From assembly GCF_000195275.1 (NCBI RefSeq), contig NC_015385.1, forward strand, positions 372,001-436,000: a DNA stretch of 64,000 nt. The letters run 5' to 3'. The notes beneath the pieces are model-generated. The model was not told the origin of the DNA. It saw only the letters and a list, made by a program, of their open reading frames with translations, and did no database searches. Origin of the DNA: Treponema succinifaciens DSM 2489 (lineage in GTDB: Bacteria > Spirochaetota > Spirochaetia > Treponematales > Treponemataceae). Both the position numbers and the translations under genes were made by a program. The number at the start of each line of letters is the position of its first letter. Position 1 is the stretch's first letter. Of the stretch, positions 52,702 through 61,581 are shown piece after piece.

Positions 52702-54141
52702 ATGGAAACTTACACATCAGATTTTTTTAACAACATAGATGAAAATAAAAATATCAATAGCAATAAAAAGAAAAAAAAGCGCATAATAATTTTTTCCGTT
52801 TTATCTGTTGTTTTTATCGTTGTTGTGGTGCAGGCACTTTCTGTTTACAAACTTTTAAATCCAAAAAATCCAGAACCGCTTTCTTTGGAACAGCAGGCTT
52901 TTCTTGAGCAGTCGTTGGACAAGAAATATCCTGAGCGCACAGATATTGTTTCAGAGCTTCCGTTTCAGTATGTTCCAGCAGATTTGTTTGTGAATGCAGA
53001 AAGCGCGATTGTCGTTGACTTTGCAACGGGAAATATTCTTTTTGAAAAAAATGCTGATGTTCAAATTCCGCCGGCTTCAATGACAAAGCTTGTGGAAATG
53101 TATGTTGTTTTTGAAGCTGTTGAAAATGGTGAAATTTCTCTTGATGATGTTGTTCCACTTCCGCCTGAAAGCTGGGCCAGAAATCTTCCAAGTGACGCTT
53201 CGATAATGTTCTTGGACGAAAGGCAGAAAGTGACGCTCAGAGAACTTTTGCTGGGACTTGCGATTGCCAGCGGAAACGATGCTTCGATTGCTGTTGCAAA
53301 ATATGTCTGCGGAAACATGGATTCGTTTGTTGAGCGGATGAATCAGACTGTAAAAAAAATGGGTTTGGTAAAAACTGAATTTGTGGAATCAAGTGGCTAC
53401 AGCGAAAAAAATATTACAACCGCAAAAGAGTTTGCGGCTTTCTGCAGAAAATATATAGAAAGATTTCCGTTTGCAATTACTGAATTTCATTCCCAAAAAG
53501 TTTTGCGTTATCCGCTTGCAAAAAATCTTCCAAGGGAATCCGCACAAAAAAACGGTGACAGTCAGGCTGTGATTCAGTACAACACAAACAAGCTGCTCGG
53601 TTCTCTTGATGGCTGCGACGGATTGAAAACTGGTTTTATTTATGAAAGCGGCTTTAACCTTGCTCTTACTGCGGAACGAAACGGTGTCCGCTATATTTCT
53701 GTTACAATGAAAGGCCCGGGAATTGGAAGCGCACAGGGAAATATTTACAGAGTGAAAGACGGAACTAATTTAATGGAATATGCGTTTTCAAAATTTTCTC
53801 CGTATATTGCGAAGCAGCCTCATAATTTTTCTGTGGGAGTTGCAGGCTCTTCTTTGAAAAGTGTTTGTCTTGTTCCTGCAAAAAGTGAAAATTTTTCTGT
53901 TCCATTTATTTCTGGGGTTTCGCCAAAAGAAGCGGCTCAAAAAATTCATGTTACTGCAAATATTCCCAAAAGTATATTTGGAGAATTTGAGGAAGGAACT
54001 CAGTTTGGAACTTTGTCATATTCACTTGACGGAAGAATTTTAAATACAGTTCCTCTTGTTACTGACAGAAAAAGTGAAAAGGTAAATTTCTTTGCTAGAA
54101 TTTGGGGAGCGATTGCTTATAAAATTTCGTCTTTGAAATAA
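52702..54141 (+). CDS. dacA: D-alanyl-D-alanine carboxypeptidase (PBP5 type)
   Basis: A 479-residue low-molecular-weight penicillin-binding protein that trims the terminal D-Ala of peptidoglycan. An N-terminal membrane segment (IIIFSVLSVVFIVVVVQALS) anchors it, unlike the usual C-terminal amphipathic helix. The active-site motifs are PASMTKLVEM (SxxK), IASGNDASIAVAK (SxN) and GLKTGFIYESG (KTG). A beta-rich C-terminal domain follows. It starts 2 nt after the aroC stop, with no ribosome site of its own, so it is translationally coupled. Confidence 0.92.
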   Translation: METYTSDFFNNIDENKNINSNKKKKKRIIIFSVLSVVFIVVVVQALSVYKLLNPKNPEPLSLEQQAFLEQSLDKKYPERTDIVSELPFQYVPADLFVNAESAIVVDFATGNILFEKNADVQIPPASMTKLVEMYVVFEAVENGEISLDDVVPLPPESWARNLPSDASIMFLDERQKVTLRELLLGLAIASGNDASIAVAKYVCGNMDSFVERMNQTVKKMGLVKTEFVESSGYSEKNITTAKEFAAFCRKYIERFPFAITEFHSQKVLRYPLAKNLPRESAQKNGDSQAVIQYNTNKLLGSLDGCDGLKTGFIYESGFNLALTAERNGVRYISVTMKGPGIGSAQGNIYRVKDGTNLMEYAFSKFSPYIAKQPHNFSVGVAGSSLKSVCLVPAKSENFSVPFISGVSPKEAAQKIHVTANIPKSIFGEFEEGTQFGTLSYSLDGRILNTVPLVTDRKSEKVNFFARIWGAIAYKISSLK

Positions 54142-54168
54142 AGACTGAAAAAATATTCTGTGGTTTTT

Positions 54169-55005
54169 ATGAGTGAAAAAATCGACTTTGCGTTTTTAGA
54201 CAGCGGGACAGGCGGCATTCCTTATATGCTTTCGCTGAAAGAAAAATCTCCTGAATCAAGATGTGTTTATCTTGGCGACACTGTTCATTTTCCTTATGGA
54301 GAAAAATCAGAGGAGGAAGTAACTTTGTGCGCTTCTGAATCAATAGAAAAAATTCTTGACCTGTGGAATCCGAGGATTGTTGTCATTGCTTGCAATACAA
54401 TCAGCGTAACGGCATTGAATCAGCTTAGAGAAAGATTTCCTGATGTTCCTATTGTTGGAACTGTTCCTGCGATAAAGCTTGCTGCAAAAGTTACTAAAAA
54501 CAAAAAAATCGGACTGCTCGCAACCAACGCAACTGTAAAACATCCTTACTGCAAAAAACTGGTTTCTGATTTTGCTTCTGGATATGAAGTGTTCAATCGG
54601 GGAGATCCTGACTTGATAACTTTTATAGAACATGATTTGTTTTATGCTTCAAAAGAGGAACGGACTGCCGCTGTAAAGCCTGCCGTGGATTTTTTTTGTT
54701 CATGCGGTTGCGATACTATAATTCTTGGATGCACGCATTTTACTCACATGGCGGAAGATATAAAAGAATATTTTTCTACTGTTGCCGGAAAAAAAGTTTT
54801 TGTAGTGGATAGCCGGGACGGAGTTTCAAACCACGCTCTTGAAGTTGTAAAAATCACTTCTTTAGAAAATCAGCGTGAACCAAAATTTCTTCCGCCTGAC
54901 ATGAGTTTTTTTGTAACAAGCCTTAAAAATAAAAGCGACCAAAAGGAATACGAAACTCTTTGTAGAAATTTCAATATTCCTTTTGGCGGACTTTTGAAGC
55001 TTTGA
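54169..55005 (+). CDS. murI: Glutamate racemase
   Basis: A 278-residue enzyme that converts L- to D-glutamate for peptidoglycan. The motifs FLDSGTGGIPYMLSLKEK, VYLGDTVHFPYGEKS, VVIACNTISVTALNQLRERF (first catalytic Cys) and TIILGCTHFTHMAEDI (second catalytic Cys) are all present. The ATG at 54169 is favoured over a GTG 9 nt upstream; a -10-like TATTCT ends 9 nt before it, so this gene may also have a very short leader. It follows dacA by 27 nt and its stop lies close to that of the convergent icd. Confidence 0.95.
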   Translation: MSEKIDFAFLDSGTGGIPYMLSLKEKSPESRCVYLGDTVHFPYGEKSEEEVTLCASESIEKILDLWNPRIVVIACNTISVTALNQLRERFPDVPIVGTVPAIKLAAKVTKNKKIGLLATNATVKHPYCKKLVSDFASGYEVFNRGDPDLITFIEHDLFYASKEERTAAVKPAVDFFCSCGCDTIILGCTHFTHMAEDIKEYFSTVAGKKVFVVDSRDGVSNHALEVVKITSLENQREPKFLPPDMSFFVTSLKNKSDQKEYETLCRNFNIPFGGLLKL

Positions 55006-55024
55006 GAAGTGTTAAAGTTAAATT

Positions 55025-56227
55025 TTACTTTTCCATTCTTGCTGCAATTTCATCAATGTATTCCCAGCTGTTTACAATTTTCTTTGCTGGCGGATTTGCG
55101 AGGCGTGCAAGGTCGCCTGTCATTGTTCCTTCTTCAATAACATCGAGAGTTGCCTTTTCAAGCTTGCGGGCGAACTCTGCAAGTTCCGGAGTTTCGTCTA
55201 GCTCTGCGCGTTTTGCAAGCGCTCCTGTCCAGGCAAAAATCAATGCGACTGGATTTGTAGAAGTTTTTTCACCTTTTAAATATTTATAGTAATGCTTTTG
55301 AACAGTTCCGTGGCTGGCTTCATATTCAAATTCTCCATTTGGGGAAACAAGAACTGAAGTCATCATTGCAAGGCTTCCGCAGGCAGATGCAATCATGTCG
55401 CTCATAACATCTCCGTCGTAGTTTTTGCAAGCCCAGAGAATTCCGCCTTCACATTTCATTATGCGTGCAACTGCGTCGTCAATGAGCGTATAAAAATATT
55501 CTATTCCGGCTTTTTCAAATTTTTCTTTGAACTCGGATTCAAATACTTCATTGAAAATTGCCTTGAAGTTTCCATCGTAGATTTTGCTGATTGTGTCTTT
55601 TGCTCCGAACCATACATCGATTTTTTTGTCCAAGGCATACATAAAACAGCAGCGTGCAAAATTTCTTATGGAATCGTCCAAGTTGTGGATTCCCTGAATT
55701 ATTCCTGGACCGCGCATAACTTGAATTGTTTTTCTTATTTCTTTTCCATCATCGCTTGTGAAAACAAGCTCGGCTTTTCCGGCTCCCGGAGTTTTTATTT
55801 CGCAGTTCTTGTAAACGTCTCCATAAGCGTGGCGGCCAAGAACAATCGGCTTTTTCCATGAAGAAACATTGCACTGAATATTCTTTACAAAAATCGGCGC
55901 TCTGAAAACTGTTCCGTCAAGTTCTCCACGGAGAATTCCGTTTGGTGAAGGTGTAAGCTGCTTGAGCTTGTATTCTTCCATGCGGGCTGCGTTGCTTGTG
56001 ATTGTGGCGCATTTTACTCCCACGCCAAGACGTTTGATTGCATCTGCGGCTTCATAAGTTACTTTGTCGTCTGTGTCGTCGCGGTTCTTTAAGCCAAGGT
56101 CATAGTATTCAACATTAAGTTCAACGTAAGGCTCAAGAAGTTTTTCCTTGATGACCTTCCACAGAACTCTTGTCATTTCATCTCCGTCAAGTTCGGCAAT
56201 CGCATTTTTCATTTTGATTTTTTCCAT
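55025..56227 (-). CDS. icd: Isocitrate dehydrogenase, NADP-dependent (type II, eukaryote-like)
   Basis: A 400-residue enzyme that converts isocitrate to 2-oxoglutarate. The start IAELDGDEMTRVLWKVIKEK, LKQLTPSPNGILRGELDGTV, WFGAKDTISKIYDGNFK and GILWACKNYDGDVMSDMIA are typical of homodimeric type II enzymes as in eukaryotes and some bacteria. EASHGTVQKHYYKY and KGEKTSTNPVALIFAWTG bind NADP. AGGAG precedes the ATG. With little else of the citric acid cycle visible here, the likely role is to supply 2-oxoglutarate for glutamate synthesis. Confidence 0.95.
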   Translation of the reverse strand: MEKIKMKNAIAELDGDEMTRVLWKVIKEKLLEPYVELNVEYYDLGLKNRDDTDDKVTYEAADAIKRLGVGVKCATITSNAARMEEYKLKQLTPSPNGILRGELDGTVFRAPIFVKNIQCNVSSWKKPIVLGRHAYGDVYKNCEIKTPGAGKAELVFTSDDGKEIRKTIQVMRGPGIIQGIHNLDDSIRNFARCCFMYALDKKIDVWFGAKDTISKIYDGNFKAIFNEVFESEFKEKFEKAGIEYFYTLIDDAVARIMKCEGGILWACKNYDGDVMSDMIASACGSLAMMTSVLVSPNGEFEYEASHGTVQKHYYKYLKGEKTSTNPVALIFAWTGALAKRAELDETPELAEFARKLEKATLDVIEEGTMTGDLARLANPPAKKIVNSWEYIDEIAARMEK

Positions 56228-56264
56228 AATTAAACTCCTGAAAATCTATTCAAATTTTAGTGTT

Positions 56265-57044
56265 TTATTTTAAGCATGAATTTCCGTTGTAGTCCAAGTC
56301 AGTAAGAACTTCCGTATGGTCTTTAAAAACCGCAACAGTATGCTCTTCGTGACAGCTCCAAGAACCGTCCGCAGTAACAACTGTCCACTCGCTTCCTTCT
56401 TCAATATCAACATCAGCAGTTCCCTCGTTAATCATTGGCTCAATTGCAAGAACCATTCCGGCTTGAATGCGCGGATTCGGACCAGTTGAAGGACAGTTGC
56501 AGACGCTTGGATCTTCGTGGACTTCAAGACCGACTCCGTGTCCGCAGTATTCATAGACAACTCCGTATTTGTTCTGGTTGTAAGCAATGTCATATACCGC
56601 GTTTGAAATATCGCTGATTCTGTTTCCCGCCTTGCAAGCATCAATTCCAGCCAAAAGGCATTCGCGTGTAACACGGCAAAGTTTTTGGTGCGCAGGCTTT
56701 ACATTTCCTACAAGAACTGTGTGTGTGCTGTCTGAAATGTAGCCTTTTAAATTCAACCCGATGTCAAGCGAAATAATGTCGCCGTCCTTTACAATCCGCT
56801 TTTTGGAAGGAACTCCGTGGATAACCTGATTGTTTATGCTTATGCACGCACAACCCGGAAAGTCTTCTTCGTACCAGGCCGGAGTCGCCCCGAACTTTTT
56901 TGCGAAGTTTACGCACCAGTCATCGATTTCCTTTGTGCTTACTCCGGGTTTTATCTTTGGAATAATTTCATTGAATAAATCAGCAAGCAAGTGGCAGCTT
57001 TTTCTGATTCCATTGATTTGCTCTTCATTTTTTAAACGTATCAT
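56265..57044 (-). CDS. map: Methionine aminopeptidase, type I
   Basis: A 259-residue metalloenzyme that removes the initiator Met. Metal ligands are seen in SLDIGLNLKGYISDSTHT (two Asp), CGHGVGLEVHEDPSV (His), AIEPMINEG (Glu) and EEHTVAVF (Glu). The substrate-binding His lies in NNQVIHGVPSK. The ATG at 57044 has GGAG 8 nt upstream; the longer frame reads back into the J-domain gene and was rejected. It lies 19 nt after the J-domain gene on the same strand. Confidence 0.95.
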   Translation of the reverse strand: MIRLKNEEQINGIRKSCHLLADLFNEIIPKIKPGVSTKEIDDWCVNFAKKFGATPAWYEEDFPGCACISINNQVIHGVPSKKRIVKDGDIISLDIGLNLKGYISDSTHTVLVGNVKPAHQKLCRVTRECLLAGIDACKAGNRISDISNAVYDIAYNQNKYGVVYEYCGHGVGLEVHEDPSVCNCPSTGPNPRIQAGMVLAIEPMINEGTADVDIEEGSEWTVVTADGSWSCHEEHTVAVFKDHTEVLTDLDYNGNSCLK

Positions 57045-57063
57045 ATATAAACTCCATGATTTC

Positions 57064-57828
57064 CTATTTTGCTTCTGCGGAAATTCTTGAGGCTTCGTTT
57101 CTGCATGTTTTGGCAGTCTGAAAATCCCCAATCCGCTCGTAAGAATCCGCAATCTTTAAAAGAAAAAATGCATCATCATTTTTTCCGAACCTAAGTTCAA
57201 GCGCGCGCTCCCATGCGTCTATTGCAAGTTCATCGTTTACGGCGCCTTCAATGTTGTTCCGAAGAATATGCCGTGCAAGGCTCTTTACTTCCGGAAAAAA
57301 AAGCTTGAAATATTCAAATGAAAATTCCATCCGTATAATCTGGTCCAGAAGAATGACCGCATCGTAGTATTCCTGCCTAAGAACAAGCTCTTCCGCAAGA
57401 ATAAAGCCGTAGTCCATAAAGTCTTCCCGCGTGAACCATCTTGACAGCCTGAATCCAACGCGTTCCATATTCATTCTTTTGAATTCCCTTACAGCTTCAT
57501 CTTCGTTGTTATGCAAAAGGTCAAAAAAAATCAGCTTGGCTCGGCTTTCATCATCGGTGCGGTCTAGAAGCCATTTTCTGTAGTCGAATGATTCAAAATT
57601 TTTTTCGCGGTGGAAATTGCTCTGCTTGAATAAAACTGACTCATCAAAAAGTCCGCGTGATTTTATGTCGGACAAAACTTCGTAGGCTGCTACAAGTTCG
57701 CGGAAAGCCTTTGAATCTTCGCCCGTGATGTCTGGATGCAGAATCTTTGCCTTCTTTCTGTACGCGCACCGGATTTCTGCGATTGTCGCTGTTCTTGAAA
57801 CGCCTAGGATTTTATAATAGTCTTTCAT
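57064..57828 (-). CDS. J-domain protein with helical repeat region
   Basis: A 254-residue protein. Residues 1-65 form a DnaJ J-domain with the HPD triad (KDYYKILGVSRTATIAEIRC, KAKILHPDITG) that would stimulate DnaK. The rest is helical with TPR-like pairs (YYDAVILLDQIIRMEFSFEY, DAFFLLKIADSYERIGDFQT, AKTCRNEASRI). Zinc-finger and substrate-binding domains of true DnaJ are absent, so it is a specialised co-chaperone. It is divergent from gatC. Confidence 0.88.
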   Translation of the reverse strand: MKDYYKILGVSRTATIAEIRCAYRKKAKILHPDITGEDSKAFRELVAAYEVLSDIKSRGLFDESVLFKQSNFHREKNFESFDYRKWLLDRTDDESRAKLIFFDLLHNNEDEAVREFKRMNMERVGFRLSRWFTREDFMDYGFILAEELVLRQEYYDAVILLDQIIRMEFSFEYFKLFFPEVKSLARHILRNNIEGAVNDELAIDAWERALELRFGKNDDAFFLLKIADSYERIGDFQTAKTCRNEASRISAEAK

Positions 57829-57939
57829 CTTTTTTCTTTATTAGACGGAAAAAATTTCACACAAGATAAAGTTTACATTTTTTTTTGCATTTAAGCAATT
57901 AAAGCCGTTTTTTGTCCAAGAAATGAATCCGCCCTTAAA

Positions 57940-57968
57940 TTGCTTAAACGTTCTAAATTTTGTATAAT
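57940..57968 (+). promoter_or_regulatory. Leaderless-type promoter for gatCAB
   Basis: TTGCTT (57940-57945), 17-bp spacer, TATAAT (57963-57968), 6 nt to the ATG at 57975. An 11-bp inverted repeat (TTTAAGCAATT near 57890, AATTGCTTAAA near 57938) overlaps the -35. Confidence 0.7.
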
Positions 57969-57974
57969 CGCGGC

Positions 57975-58289
57975 ATGAGTGAAAATAAACGTACCGTTGA
58001 CGAATCAACATTGGAAAAACTTTTATACCTTTCACGTCTTTCCCCGGAAAGCACAGACATGGCCACTTTAAAAAAGCAGGTGGACGAAATTGTAGGATAC
58101 TTTGATATTCTTTCTAAATACGATGACAGCGAAAATCCTTATGACGCTTATCCTACAACAAAGGCTGAATGCCTGCGCGAGGACGAAATTGTTCCGGGGC
58201 TTGAGATGCACGATGTCAAGAAAATAAACGAGCCGAATTTTATGGACGGATATTTCCAGGTTCCAAAAGTTCTGGGAGAAGGTGCGTAA
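57975..58289 (+). CDS. gatC: Aspartyl/glutamyl-tRNA amidotransferase subunit C
   Basis: A 104-residue subunit of the enzyme that converts misacylated Glu-tRNA-Gln or Asp-tRNA-Asn to the amide form. STLEKLLYLSRLSPESTDMA, EIVGYFDILSKYDDSENPYD and the C-terminal FMDGYFQVPKVLG match GatC. It forms a belt around GatA. The ATG at 57975 was chosen because TATAAT ends 6 nt upstream; an upstream in-frame start lies inside the promoter. The gene heads a tightly packed gatCAB operon. Confidence 0.93.
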   Translation: MSENKRTVDESTLEKLLYLSRLSPESTDMATLKKQVDEIVGYFDILSKYDDSENPYDAYPTTKAECLREDEIVPGLEMHDVKKINEPNFMDGYFQVPKVLGEGA

Positions 58290-58290
58290 G

Positions 58291-59796
58291 ATGAAGTACA
58301 AGACTATAAGAGAAACTGTAGAGGCTTTAAAAAGCGGAGAAACTTCAAGCGTGGCTTTGGTAAAGGAATCCAAGGAGACTTTTGAAGCTGACAAAAATTC
58401 AGCATTGCCGCTTAATGCCTTTTTGGAAATTTATGATGATATTTTAAAGTCTGCGGAAGCTGCTGACCAGAAAATTTCAGAAGCTAGAAGCAGCGGTTCT
58501 CTTGAAAAACTTTTTGATGAACAGCCTCTTCTTGGAATTCCATTTGCAGTAAAAGACAATATTTCTGTGCGCGGAAAAAAGCTTACTTGCTCAAGCAAGA
58601 TTCTTGAAGGATATGTTGCTCCGTACAGCGCGACTGTAATAAACCGCCTTGAAAAAGCCGGCGCAATTCCGATTGGAAGATGCAATCAGGATGAATTTGC
58701 AATGGGCTCTTCAACTGAATATTCAGTTTACGGGCCTACAAGAAATCCTATTGACCGCGCTTATGTTTCTGGAGGTTCTTCCGGTGGTCCTGCTGCTGCG
58801 GTTGCTGCGAATCAGGCTTTGTTTGCTCTTGGCACTGAAACTGGCGGTTCTGTCCGTCTTCCTGCAAGCTACTGCGGAATCTACGGTCTTAAGACAACTT
58901 ATGGTGTTCTAAGCCGCTGGGGAGTTGTAGCTTACGGCTCTTCTTTGGATCAAGTTGGAATTCTTGGACACACTCCGCAGGATATTGCGCTTCCGCTGAG
59001 CGTTATGAGCGGTGTTGATTTTTATGACGACACTTCCGCCGATTTGCCTGACGCTAAGCCTTCAGTTAATGCTTTCTCTGATTTTTTTAAACTGAAAATT
59101 GCAGTTCCAAAGCAGTTCCTTGAATCAAAAGGAATGAATGCCGATGTTGCAAAAGTCTTTGAAGAAACCCGCGGCTGGTTTGAGTCCAAAGGCGCAAAAA
59201 TAGAAGTTGTTGACCTTCCGATTCTTGATGCCGCCATTGCAAGCTATTACGTAATTGCTTTGTCTGAAGCCGCATCGAACTTGAGCCGCTTTGATGGAAT
59301 CCGCTACGGAAACAGAATCGATAACGGCAAGGGATACGATGAGCTTTATGTGGACACAAGAAGCAACGGTTTTGGTCCGGAAGTCAAGCGCAGAATCATA
59401 ATTGGAAACTATGTTTTATCTGAGCAATTTTCAGGTGATACTTACAAAAAGGGAATGTCTGTGCGTGCCCGCATTCAGCGTGAAATTGCAAAGCTTTTTG
59501 AGCAGTTCGATTTGATTCTTTGTCCAACTTGTCCGACTCCGGCTTTTAAACTCGGCCAAAAAGTTGATGACCCGCTTGCCATGTATCTTAGCGACTTGTT
59601 CACGACATTTGTAAATCTTGCCCGCATTCCGTCTTTGTCTGTTCCGGCTGGAAGAACTTCTTTGGAAAACGGAAATATGCCTGTTGGAATTCAGTTTGCA
59701 GGACCTATGTTCAGCGAAATGAAAATTCTTGAAATTGCCCAAGCATGGGAAAACGAGCATAAGGGATGCGGAATTCCTGTTGCGGAGGAAAAGTAA
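58291..59796 (+). CDS. gatA: Glutamyl-tRNA(Gln) amidotransferase subunit A
   Basis: A 501-residue amidase that releases ammonia from glutamine for tRNA amidation. The amidase triad is seen in FAVKDNISVRG (Lys), GGSSGGPAAAVAANQA (cis-Ser) and ALGTETGGSVRLPASYCG (nucleophile Ser). GRCNQDEFAMGSSTEYSVYG and the C-terminal IPSLSVPAG are typical. The start at 58291 begins 1 nt after the gatC stop, so the two are translationally coupled. Confidence 0.96.
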   Translation: MKYKTIRETVEALKSGETSSVALVKESKETFEADKNSALPLNAFLEIYDDILKSAEAADQKISEARSSGSLEKLFDEQPLLGIPFAVKDNISVRGKKLTCSSKILEGYVAPYSATVINRLEKAGAIPIGRCNQDEFAMGSSTEYSVYGPTRNPIDRAYVSGGSSGGPAAAVAANQALFALGTETGGSVRLPASYCGIYGLKTTYGVLSRWGVVAYGSSLDQVGILGHTPQDIALPLSVMSGVDFYDDTSADLPDAKPSVNAFSDFFKLKIAVPKQFLESKGMNADVAKVFEETRGWFESKGAKIEVVDLPILDAAIASYYVIALSEAASNLSRFDGIRYGNRIDNGKGYDELYVDTRSNGFGPEVKRRIIIGNYVLSEQFSGDTYKKGMSVRARIQREIAKLFEQFDLILCPTCPTPAFKLGQKVDDPLAMYLSDLFTTFVNLARIPSLSVPAGRTSLENGNMPVGIQFAGPMFSEMKILEIAQAWENEHKGCGIPVAEEK

Positions 59797-59798
59797 AA

Positions 59799-61340
59799 AT
59801 GCCTTCTATCGATAAATATGAAATTGTAATCGGCTGTGAAATTCATACGCAGCTTTTGACAAAAACAAAGGCGTTCTGTGCCTGTGAAAACCGTTACGGA
59901 GGAATGCCAAATACCCGCGTTTGTCCTGTCTGCCTTGGACTTCCTGGAGCGATGCCTCGTGTTTCAAAAGGATATGTTGAGCTTGGCTCTGTTGCGGGAC
60001 TTGCTCTTAACTGCGAGATTTCGCGCTTTACAAAATTTGACCGCAAGCATTATTTTTATCCTGACCTTGCGAAAGGCTATCAGATAACGCAATATGATAT
60101 TCCACTTTGCCACGATGGATATGTTGATCTTCCGATGCACAAGTATCCAAAGGAACAGCAGTTTGGTTCAGAAAAATGCCGCACAAAAAATTTCATAGGC
60201 AATGACTGCATTGTTGAAAACGGAAAATACCGCCGCGTTCGTGTTGAACGCATTCACCTTGAAGAGGACGTAGGTAAATCGTTGCACTTGCAGGGTTCGC
60301 ATTCTTACATCGACTACAACCGTTCTGGAACTCCGCTTATTGAAATTGTAACAAAGCCTGATATGACAAGCCCGGAAGAAGCTGCACTTTTTATGGAAAC
60401 TGTTCAGGAAATTCTGCGCTATGTTAAAGTTACAAACGGAAACCTTGAAGAAGGAAATATGCGATGCGATGCTAACATCAACTTGAATGTTTGGGAAGAC
60501 GGAAAACTTTACCACACTCCGATTTCTGAAATCAAGAACTTGAACTCGTTCCGTTCAATCCGTGATGCCTGTGCTTACGAAGCTCAGCGTCAGCTTAAAG
60601 AGTTTCAGGAAGACCGTCAGGAATTCAATCCGGGATTTAAAGTTACAATGGGATGGGACGAAGCAAAAGGCCAGACTGTTGTTCAGCGCACAAAAAATTC
60701 TTTTGTTGACTACCGCTTTGTTGTTGAGCCGGACATAAAGCCGTTCAGTGTAAGCGAGGAGCTTATTGAAAATGCAAAGTCAAAAGTCGGAGAACTTCCA
60801 GAAGCAAAGCGCACAAGATTAAAGAAGGACTACGGACTTTCTGATTTTGATGTTGAAACTTTGACCTCTAGCCGCGACTTGGCTGTTTGGTTTGAAGAAG
60901 CTGCTGCCGGAACAAAAAATCCAAAGCGTACTGCAAATATAATTCTTACCGAGCTTCTTGCAAAACTGAATGAAGATAAAAAAACAATCAACGACGTTTC
61001 TATAACTCCTACCCATATTGCGGAACTTGTAAATGCGATTGACTCAAAGAAAATTTCAAGCGCACAAGGAAAAGTTGTTTTTGCAAAAATGCTTGTGACA
61101 AACAAAATGCCGGCGGAAATTATAAAATCTGAAGGCATGGAAGTTGTAAGCGACAGCGGAGCAATTGAAGCAATTGTTGATAAAGTTATTTCAGCAAATC
61201 CAAAAGCTGTAGCCGACTTTAAGTCTGGAAAAACAAATGTTGTCGGTTGGCTTATGGGACAGGTTATGAAAGAATCCAAAGGCAAGGCGAATCCGGCAGA
61301 AGCAAGTTCCCTCGTTCAAAAGAAACTTTCAGAAATATAA
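59799..61340 (+). CDS. gatB: Aspartyl/glutamyl-tRNA amidotransferase subunit B
   Basis: A 513-residue kinase subunit that activates the tRNA-bound Glu. VIGCEIHTQLLTKTKAFCAC, CPVCLGLPGAMPR, DRKHYFYPDLAKGYQITQYD and GNLEEGNMRCDANINL are signatures. The Cys residues FCAC and CPVC may bind zinc. The C-terminal YqeY-like domain binds tRNA. GGAGG precedes the ATG. A strong terminator follows. Confidence 0.97.
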   Translation: MPSIDKYEIVIGCEIHTQLLTKTKAFCACENRYGGMPNTRVCPVCLGLPGAMPRVSKGYVELGSVAGLALNCEISRFTKFDRKHYFYPDLAKGYQITQYDIPLCHDGYVDLPMHKYPKEQQFGSEKCRTKNFIGNDCIVENGKYRRVRVERIHLEEDVGKSLHLQGSHSYIDYNRSGTPLIEIVTKPDMTSPEEAALFMETVQEILRYVKVTNGNLEEGNMRCDANINLNVWEDGKLYHTPISEIKNLNSFRSIRDACAYEAQRQLKEFQEDRQEFNPGFKVTMGWDEAKGQTVVQRTKNSFVDYRFVVEPDIKPFSVSEELIENAKSKVGELPEAKRTRLKKDYGLSDFDVETLTSSRDLAVWFEEAAAGTKNPKRTANIILTELLAKLNEDKKTINDVSITPTHIAELVNAIDSKKISSAQGKVVFAKMLVTNKMPAEIIKSEGMEVVSDSGAIEAIVDKVISANPKAVADFKSGKTNVVGWLMGQVMKESKGKANPAEASSLVQKKLSEI

Positions 61341-61362
61341 TTTTTCTTAGCCTGCATTTTTT

Positions 61363-61399
61363 ATCCGTCATTCTGTTTTAGAATGGCGGATTTTTTTTT
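61363..61399 (+). terminator. Terminator of gatCAB
   Basis: ATCCGTCATTCT (61363-61374) pairs with AGAATGGCGGAT (61380-61391), followed by a T9 run. Confidence 0.9.
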
Positions 61400-61420
61400 G
61401 ATAAAATTTTTCCAGAATGA

Positions 61421-61477
61421 TTGACAATCTTTTTTAGTTACTATATGCTAACTTTATAAGTTAGTTTAGTCTAACTT
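61421..61477 (+). promoter_or_regulatory. Promoter with DtxR/IdeR-like inverted repeats
   Basis: TTGACA (61421-61426), 17-bp spacer, TATGCT (61444-61449). CTAACTT (61448-61454), AAGTTAG (61458-61464) and CTAACTT (61471-61477) form two overlapping inverted repeats covering the -10 and start. The AAGTTAG-N6-CTAACTT pair resembles the known DtxR/IdeR box (TTAGGTTAGCCTAACCTAA), so metal-dependent repression is likely. Confidence 0.6.
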
Positions 61478-61490
61478 GTATTTATTATTA

Positions 61491-61573
61491 GCGGGCATAT
61501 AAACTTACGGTTCTTAATCCTAAGTTTACATCTCCTTACACAGCCACTGATGTGATATGCCCGCATTTTTTTT
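61491..61573 (+). ncRNA. Structured leader: three-way junction closed by a terminator-like stem
   Basis: Outer stem GCGGGCATAT (61491-61500) with ATATGCCCGC (61555-61564). Inside, AAACTTA/TAAGTTT (61501-61507, 61521-61527) and ACATC/GATGT (61528-61532, 61549-61553) form two adjoining arms with almost no unpaired linker. A T8 run (61566-61573) follows directly and abuts the GAGG ribosome site of the next gene. It could act as a regulated terminator or riboswitch. No known riboswitch signature was recognised. Confidence 0.6.
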
Positions 61574-61581
61574 GAGGTTGT

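Noticed and set aside
61541-61564. Cobalamin riboswitch, because of GCCACTG in the DUF3793 leader
   Set aside because: The other conserved B12-element blocks are absent and the leader is far too short.
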